Source: Frigoribacterium endophyticum
GTDB taxonomy: Bacteria > Actinomycetota > Actinomycetes > Actinomycetales > Microbacteriaceae
Length of the DNA stretch: 64,000 bases
Assembly: GCF_011759585.1 (NCBI RefSeq)
Contig: NZ_JAAOYV010000001.1
Location: forward strand, 496,001 to 560,000
Direction: 5' to 3'
A program made the position numbers and the translations under genes. Positions 26,061 through 35,000 of the stretch are shown here, piece by piece. The notes below the pieces were generated by a model, which was given only the letters and a program-made list of their open reading frames with translations, had not been told where the DNA came from and made no database searches. The first letter of the stretch is position 1. Every line of letters begins with the position of its first letter.

Positions 26061-26076
26061 AGGAAGAGGCACGCAC

Positions 26077-29000
26077 ATGCGACGTCATGTGGCGGAGCGC
26101 AGCACCCGCGAGCGCACCCTCAGCAAGGCCCTCGGGCTCAGGATCGCGGCGACCGCGGCCATCGCGGCCGTCGTCGGCGCCCTCGCGGTCGTCCCGGCGC
26201 AGGCCGCCACGACCGACGTCAGCGAGGCCGAGGCCTCGCTGCTGAGCGGCTCGGGCATCGTCGGCCTCGACAGCATCGTGCAGCTCCAGGGCGCCTACTC
26301 CGCCACCGGTGCGGCCGGCTCCGGCGGGGTGGTGAACAGGGGCCTGTCGGTCGAGGCGCTGAACGCCCTCCAGGTGGGCCTCGGCCCCGTCGACCTCCTC
26401 GGGACGAACGGCATCCTCAAGCTCGGCGTCGCCGGTCAGTACGCGAGCACGACGCCGACCGGCGCGTACGCGAGCGCCGGCGCCGTCGGCGCGAACGGGG
26501 CCATCGCCGTCGGCAGCGGCGCTCCCGGCACCGGGGCGACCCTGAACCTGACGCCCCTGCTCGGTCGCGTGCCGGCCGCGAGCGGCGTCGTCAGCGACGT
26601 CACCCTCGGCCTCGGCGCGCTCTCGTCGTCGATCACCGAGACGCGCACCGCCGCCGGCTCCGACGTCAGCACCGCCTACCAGGTCGCGGGCGCCCGCTAC
26701 ACGATGACGAGCCCCGCGGTCTCCGCGCTCACCGGGCAGCTGCAGGCCAGCCTCCGCGGCGTCAGCACGGGCATCAGCGGAGCCACGAGCGGCACCGGGC
26801 TGGCCGGTGCGACCACCGGGGTGGTCGCCCCGTTGACCTCGGCCCTCAGCACCCTCGGGCTCGGGGGCGTCGTCAGCCTCGACGGCACGGCCGTGACCGC
26901 CACCGCCACCGTCGACCTCGACTCCACCGTCGCCGCCGAGCTCGCGAAGCCGCTCACCTCCGGCCCCGTGACGATCACCCCGAGCACCGGCCAGGTCGTC
27001 ATCGACGTGGGTGCGCTCAACAACCTCGGCCCGAACAGCGAGCTGTTGACGACCCAGCGGGTCACGGCCATCACGAACGGCATCGCCGACATCCTGGACG
27101 TCCAGCTGCCGACGAACTTGACGGCTGCCGTCGACCGGGCCGTCAAGGCCACCGCCGTCCGCGTCGGCCTGACCACCGACGTCCTGCTCAAGACCGGGAT
27201 CCTGCCCCCCGTGCGCGTCGCGGGCCTGACCGCGACCGTCGACACGACCATCGGCCAGCTCCTGGCCGGCACGACCCCCGCCTCCGCGGTCTCGGTCACG
27301 GGCACCGGCGCCCTCGACACCGTCCTCGTCCGGCCCCTGCTCCGCGGAGTGGTCGTGCCCGTCGTGACCGGCACGCTGCTGCCCGCCGTCGGCGCGGTCT
27401 ACTCGCCCCTCGTCACCGGCGCCGGCCTCACGGCCACGACCACGGCGATCACCACGGTGACCAGCGCGACGCTGCTCACCCTGTCGCCCCTCACGGCCGT
27501 GCTCGGCCAGCTCGCCGGCGTCACGATCAACGCGCAGGACGCCCCCGGCTTCCGCGACCCCCGCGGCACCGACGCCGGCTCGCGCAGCGTCCACGCCGTC
27601 CGCCTCACCGTCCTGCCCGCGCTCGCGGGCGGGCTCCGCGTCGACCTGGCGACGTCGACGGCCCGTGCCGCCGCGTTCGTCGGCCTCACCGTGCAGACCC
27701 CCGCCCCCGGCCAGCAGTTCGTCGTCGCCGCGACGCCCGGGGCCACCCGCACGGTGACGCTCACCGGCACCGGCGAGCCCGGCGCGACCGTGCGGGTCAG
27801 CGTGCCCGCCTCCGCGGCGGGCGCCTCGGCCCTCACCGGCACCGCGACCGTGGCGGGCGACGGCACCTGGAGCGTGCCCGTCGCCGCCGTGCCCGCCGGC
27901 CAGTACCAGGCGACCGTGACCCAGACCGTCGGCGGCACCGTGACCGGCACGCAGACGCGCGCCTTCGTGGTCGTCGCGCAGCAACCCCTCGTCGTCACCA
28001 GCCCGACGGCGGGCCGTGTCTACACGGTGCTCGACGGCGCGTCGACGACCCCCGTCGTCGTGGCGGGCACCGGCACCCCCGGCGCCGCGGTCGCGATCGA
28101 CCTCGGCGGCGGGCGCACCGCGACCGCCACCGTCGGCCCCGACGGCAGCTGGACGACCACGGTCGACGGCGTCCCCGTCGGCTCGTACACCGCCTCCGTC
28201 ACGCAGTCGCTCGGCGGCGACACCTCCGCCGTCGTCACGCGGGCCTTCAGCGTGCAGGCGGGCACCGCGCTCGCCCTGACCGCCCCGACGCCCGGCAGCG
28301 TCCTGCGGGTGCCCGGTGCCGACTCCACCCGTGACGTCACGGTGAGCGGCACCGGCCAGCCCGGCGCGACCGTCACGGTCGCCCTGCCCGGCGACCGCAC
28401 GCAGACCGCGACCGTCGCGGCCGGCGGCACCTGGTCGACGGTCTTCACCGCCCTGCCGGTCGGCCAGTACCCGGTCTCCGCCACGCAGACGGTGGGAGGC
28501 GCCACCAGCGCCCCGCTGACCACGGACGTCACGATCGAGGCCGCGGAGGGCGTCGCGATCACCTCGCCCGACGACGGCGCCGTGATCACCCTCGCCGACG
28601 CCGGCTCCGTCACCCCGGTGACCGTGACCGGCACCGCCGAGCCCGGCGCCCCCGTCCGCGTCGACCTCGGCGACGGACACCTCGCGACCACGACGGCGGA
28701 CGCCGACGGCGACTGGACCGTGACGATCCAGAGCGTGCCCGTCGGGCCGCAGCGCACCGTCAGCGTGACGCAGACCGTCGCGGGCGTCGTCTCGAGCCCC
28801 GTCACCCGGGCGCTCACCGTCACGGCGGGCGCGCCCCTCGTGGTCGACGCCCCCACGCCCGGCCAGGCGTACCGGGTGCCCGCCGCGGGCTCGGTCACCA
28901 CCGTGCCCGTCTCCGGCACCGCCGCGGTCGGCGCCACGGTCTCGCTGTCGCTCGGCACCGGACTGCCGACGCAGACCGTCGTCGCCGTCGACGGCAGCTG

Positions 29001-32000
29001 GGCGACCACCTTCGAGGACGTCCCCGTCGGCGGCCGCACCCTGACGGCGACCCAGTCGATCGGCGGCACGACGTCGCCGGCGCAGACGCGGCCGATCTCC
29101 GTGGTCGCGGGCGCCCCGCTCCTGATCGACTCGCCGACCCCCGGCACGGTCGTCGCCGTGGCCGAGGCGGGCGACGTCGCGGACGTCGTCGTCACCGGCC
29201 GCGCCGACCCCGGCGCCGCGGTGCAGGTCGGCCTGGGCGCCCTCCTCGCCTCGACCGTCGCCGACCCGACGACGGGCGCGTGGACGGCGACGATCACCGG
29301 CGTGCCGGAGGGCACGTACACGCTCGGCGCGACGCAGGTCGTGGGCGGCGTGACGTCGCCCCGCGTGACCCAGCCGCTCACCGTCGAGGTCGGCGAGCCG
29401 ATCGAGATCACCGGCCCCGCCGACCAGACCGTCTACTACGTGCCGGGCGCCACCGGCACGGCGACCGTCCCGGTCACCGGCACGGCCGAGCCCGGGGCCG
29501 CCGTGCTCGTCGACCTCGGCGGCGGACGCACCGCGCAGGTCACCGCCACCGCGGTCGGCACCTGGAGCGTCGACGTGGCCGGCGTGCCGATCGGCAGCTA
29601 CGAGGTCGCGGCCACGCAGACGGTGAACGGCAGCACGTCGTCGGCGACGACGCGAGTGATCGTCGTGGAGCAGGGCGGCTTCGTCGTCATCACCGCCCCC
29701 GCGACCGGCAGCCGCCTCACCGTGGCCGACGCGGCCGGCCGCACCTCGGTCGTCGCTCGCGGCACCGGCGTCGCCGGGGTGCCCGTCACCGTCACGGTGT
29801 CGGGCGGGGTCGTCGGGCCCGTCACCCGGGACGGCGCGCTGTGGGAGGCGACCGTCACGGGCCTGGCCGTCGGCACGCACACGGTCGAGGCCCGGCAGGT
29901 GCAGGGCGGACAGACGCTCTCGGCGGCCCCCACCACGTTCCAGGTGGTCGCGGCGGAGCCCCTCGTCGTCGTCTCGCCCGCCGACGGGGACGACCCCGTG
30001 CGGATCGTCGGCCCGGGCACCGCGTCGGTGCCCGTCACGGGCACGGCGGCGCCCGGCGCCGTCGTCGCCCTCACCGTCACCGACGCCGACGGCGACCCCG
30101 TCGGCGACGCCCCCGCCCCGGTCACCGCCGACGGCGCCGGCGCCTGGAGCGCCGTGCTCACCGGGCTGCCCGTCGGGTCGGTCACCGTGCGCGCCACCCA
30201 GACCGTCGGCGGATCGACGTCCACCACCCCGGAGACCGTCGTCGTGCGGATCGAGCGCGCGGGCGACCTCGTGATCGACACGCCCCTCGGCGACCCCGAC
30301 TACGTCGTGCTCGACGCCGCGGGGGTGTCCGACGTCCTCGTGCAGGGCCGCGCCGCCGCCGGGGCGACGGTCGAGGTCAGCCTCGACGGCGCCCTCGTGG
30401 GTCGGACCGTCGCGGACGGCGCCGGCGCGTGGAGCCAGCTCATGCAGGCCGTGCCGGTCGGCGACCACGAGGTCACCGCCACCCAGCTGCTCGGCGGCAC
30501 GAGCCAGGGCGCCGGCCCGGCGACCTTCTCGGTCGTCGCGTCGCCCCTCGCCGTGACGACGCCCGACGTCGTGACCCTGGCCGACGAGCTCGCCACGACC
30601 GACGTCACCGTCCGCGGCACCGCCGCCCCCGGGGCGTCGGTGGCGGTCAGCCTCGACGGCGTCACCGTGACGGTGACCGCCACCGGGGGAGCGTGGTCGG
30701 CCGACTTCGACGACGTGCCCGTGGGCACGCACCAGATCTCGGCCGTCCAGTCCCTCGGCGGCCGCACTTCCCTGCCCCAGACGGCGCAGCTGACCGTGCA
30801 GGCCGGCGCGCCCGTCACCGTCGACGCGCCCGTCGCCGGCACCGTGGTCGAGGCGTTCGGCTCGCAGCTGCCGACGACCGTCACGGTCACCGGCCGGGCC
30901 GAGCCCGGCGCGATGGTCGACGTCGCCCTCGGCGGCGTCGTCCGCCAGGTGGTCGCCGACGGCGGCACCTGGTCGACGACCTTCCCCGTCGGGGCGGGCA
31001 GCGCCACGGTCACCGCCGTGCAGACGGTCGGCGGCACCACCTCCGCCGTCCCCGCGACGACGACGTTCCAGGTCGTGGCCCTGCCCGACCTCGACGTCGT
31101 CGAGCCCGGCGGCGACCCGATCGTGGTCGTCGACGACGACGCGACGGCGAGCGTGCCCGTCTCGGGCACCGCGGCGCCCGGCGCGACGGTCACCGTCGTG
31201 CTCGACGAGACGGTCACCGCGACCGTCCAGGCCGACCCCGAGTCCGGCGACTGGTCGACGGTGCTCGAGGGCGTCCGCACCGGAGTCCACGAGGTCGTCG
31301 TGACCCAGTCCCTCCGCGACCTGGTCTCGGCCCCCGAGACCGTCGCGTTCACCGTCGAGGCGGGAGCTCCGCTCGTCGTCGTCGACCCGCAGCGCGACGC
31401 GACGGTCACCGTCCCCGACGCCGCCGCCCGCGCGACCGTCACCGTGACCGGCACCGCCCAGCCCGGAGCCCGCGTCCGGGTCGACCTCGGCGACGACCGC
31501 GTCGTCTCGACCGACGCCGACGACGCGACCGGCGCCTGGTCGGTCGACGTGGCCGGCGTCCCGGTCGGGGTGCACGTGGTCAGCGTCACCCAGACGGTCG
31601 GCGGCACGACCTCCGCCGCCGACGAGCGCACCCTCACGGTCGCGGCCGCCCCGCCCGTCACCATCGCCACCCCGCAGGCCGGCGTCCCCGTCGTCCTGGC
31701 CGAGGCCGGCTCGGTGACCGACGTCACCCTCAGCGGCACCTCGGCGCCGGGCGTCGACGTGGTCGTGCAGCTGGGCGACCTGCCCGCCCGCACGGTGACC
31801 GCGACCGGCACCCCGGGCGGCCCCGGCACCGGCACCTGGACGCTCCTCGTCGAGGACGTCACCGTGGGCGACCGCGAGATCAGCGTCGTCCAGGTCGTCG
31901 GCGGAGCCACGTCGACCCCGGTCACGCAGCTGCTGCAGATCGTGGCCGGGGCCCCCGTCGTCGTCGCCGAGCCCACGGGCGCGGACGACGTCGTCGTGAT

Positions 32001-35000
32001 CGACGCCGACGCCACCGCCTCGGTGGTCGTCTCGGGCACGGCCCAGCCGCAGGCCGTGGTCACGGTGACCCTGGCCGGCACCACGGTGCCGACCCGGGCC
32101 GACGGCGAGGGCCGCTGGTCGGTCACCGTGCCGGGCGTGCCCGTCGGCGACCAGGTCGTCAGCGTCGTCCAGACGGTCGGCGGCACGACCTCGACGCCCG
32201 TGACCGTCGACCTCACCGTCCGCGCCGCGGGCGACCTGGTCGTCCAGCGGCCGGCCGGCGAGCTCGTCGCCACCCTCGTCGACCCCGCCGGCGTCGTCGA
32301 CGTGCCCGTCTCGGGCACGGCCGAGCGCCTCGCCACGGTGCGGGTCAGCCTCGGCGGCGACCGCGTCGTCGAGGTGCAGGCCGACGACCAGGGCGCGTGG
32401 AGCACGGTCGTGCCCGGCGTCCCCGCCGGCCGCTACGAGCTCGTCGTCACGCAGACGGTGGGAGGCGCGACCTCGGCCCCCGAGACCCGCCCCGTCCTCG
32501 TCGCGGTCGCCGACGCCCTCGTCCTCGACGAGCCGGTCGACGGCACGGTCGTGCCGCTGATCGCGGCCGGCGACACCACCGACGTCACCGTCTCTGGCTC
32601 CGCGGACCCGGGGGCGACGGTCACCGTCGACCTCGGCACGGCGGGCACCCGGACGGTCGTCGCCGACGACGTCGACGGCTCCTGGACGACGACGTTCCCG
32701 GGCGTCGGCGTCGGCGAGTACGCCGCCACCGTCACCCAGACGGTCGACGGCCGCGTCTCCGCCGCCCTCACCGCCGACGTCTCCGTCGTCGTGGCCGCCC
32801 CCGTGGTGGTCACGGTGCCCGACGTCGACGCCTCGTACACCGTCCCGACGGCCGGCGGCACCGCCGACGTCGTCGTGGTCGGCACCGCCCAGCCCGGCGC
32901 CTCGGTCGAGGTCGTCGTGGTCGACGACGACGGCACGAGCCACACCGGCACCGGCACGGTCGGCGTCGACGGCGGCTTCACCGTCACCGTCCCCGGGGTC
33001 CCCGTCGGGGAGCACACCGCGAGCGTCGTCCAGACGGTGCCCGCGGGCAGCTCCGACCCCGCGACCCGCGACTTCTCCGTCGTCGTCGCCGACGGCGTCG
33101 TCCTGACCGCGCCCGAGGCCGGCACGCCGTTCGTCGTCATCGACGCCGCGGCCACGACCGACGTCGTCGTCACCGGCACCGCCGAGGGCGACGCCGAGGT
33201 CACGGTGACCGTCGGCGGCCTCCCGCCGGTCGTCGTCACCGCCGACGCCGAGGGGGCGTGGACGGCCACCGTGCCCGACGTGCCCGTCGGCACGACCACC
33301 ATCTCGGTCGTGCAGCGGTTCGGCGGGGTCGTCACGACGCCCGTCACCCAGCCGCTCGTCGTCGCCGCGGCCGCCCCGGTCGTCGTGGCCGCGCCGGCCC
33401 CCGCCGAGCAGGTGGCGGTCCTGACCGCCGCCGACCTGGCCGACGTGACGGTGAGCGGCACCGCTCAGCCGGGCACCGTCGTCCGGGTCGACCTCGGGGA
33501 CGGCCGCGTGCTGACCGCCGACCTCGGCCAGTCGACCACGTGGTCGGTCCGCTTCGCCGACCTCCGGGTGGGGGCCTACCGGGCCTCGGTCACGCAGTCG
33601 CTCGACGGCGCCGTCTCGGCGCCCGTCACCCGCGACTTCTCCGTGGTGCCCGCCGCGGCCCTCCTCGTCGAGTCGCCGGCCGACGGAGAGGTCGTCACCG
33701 TGCCCACGGCCGACGGCACCGCCGACGTGACCGTCTCGGGCCGTGCGCAGGCCGGCGCGACCGTCCGCGTCGACCTCGGCGACGGGCTCGTCCGCACCGT
33801 GCGGGCGTCCGGCGACGGCACCTGGTCGGCCGTCATCGCCGGCGTCCCCGCCGGGGACCGCACCGTCTCGGTGACCCAGACGGTCGGCGACCGGACCTCG
33901 GCGCCCGACCGGCGACTCCTCAGGGTCGTCGCCCTCGCCCCGGTCGTGGTCTCGGCCCCGGCCGCCGGCGCGGTGGTCACCACCGCCGACCCGTCGGGCA
34001 CCGCCGACGTCGTCGTGAGCGGGACGGCGGCGCCCGGCGCGACCGTCACCGTCGACCTCGGCGACGGCCTGGTCGAGGTCGTCACCGCCGACCCGACGAC
34101 GGGCGCCTGGATCGTCACCGTCGCCGACGTCCCGGTCGGCGACCGCACCGTGACCGTGAGCCAGGTCCGTGACGGGGTCACCAACGCCCCCGTCGCGCAG
34201 CCCCTCACGGTCGCGCTCGCCGCGCCCGTCTCGGTCGACCAGCCCGCCGACGGCGACACCGTCGTCGTGCTCGCCCCCGGCGACAGCGCACCCGTGACGG
34301 TCCGCGGCGAGGCCCAGCCCGGGGCGACGGTCACCGTCGACCTCGGGGACGGCCGGGCCGTCGTCCTCCCGGTCGGCGCCGACGGCAGCTGGACCACCGG
34401 GCCCGTCGACCTCCCCGTCGGCGGCACGACGGTCACGGTCACGCAGACGATCGACGGCTCGACCTCCGCTCCCGTGGTCGTCGACCTGACGGTCGCCGTC
34501 GCGGCCCCGGTCGTCATCACGACGCCGCCCGCGGGCACGGTCGTGACGGTGCCCACGGCGGGCGCGACGACCACGGTCGTCGTCGCCGGCTCCGCCCAGC
34601 CGAGCGCGTCGGTCACGGTCGACCTCGGCGACGGCCTCGTCGGCACGGGGACGGTCGGCGTCGACGGCTCGTTCTCGGTGCCCGTGGCCGGCGTGCCCGT
34701 CGGCGACCGCGTGGTCAGCGTCACGCAGACCGTGCCGGCCGGCACGACGCCGCCCGTCGAGCAGCCGCTCACGGTCGTCGTCGCCGCCGCCGTCGTGGTC
34801 GAGACGCCGCGGGCCGACCGGCCCGTCGTGGTCGTCGACGACGCCGCGACCACCGACGTGCTGGTCTCCGGCACCGCCGAGCCGGGCGCGAGCGTCGTGG
34901 TCGGTCTCGACGGCGACCGGAGCCAGACGGTCTCGGCCGACTCGACGACCGGTCGGTGGGCGACCACCTTCCTCGCGGTCGGCGTCGGCACGCACGTCTT

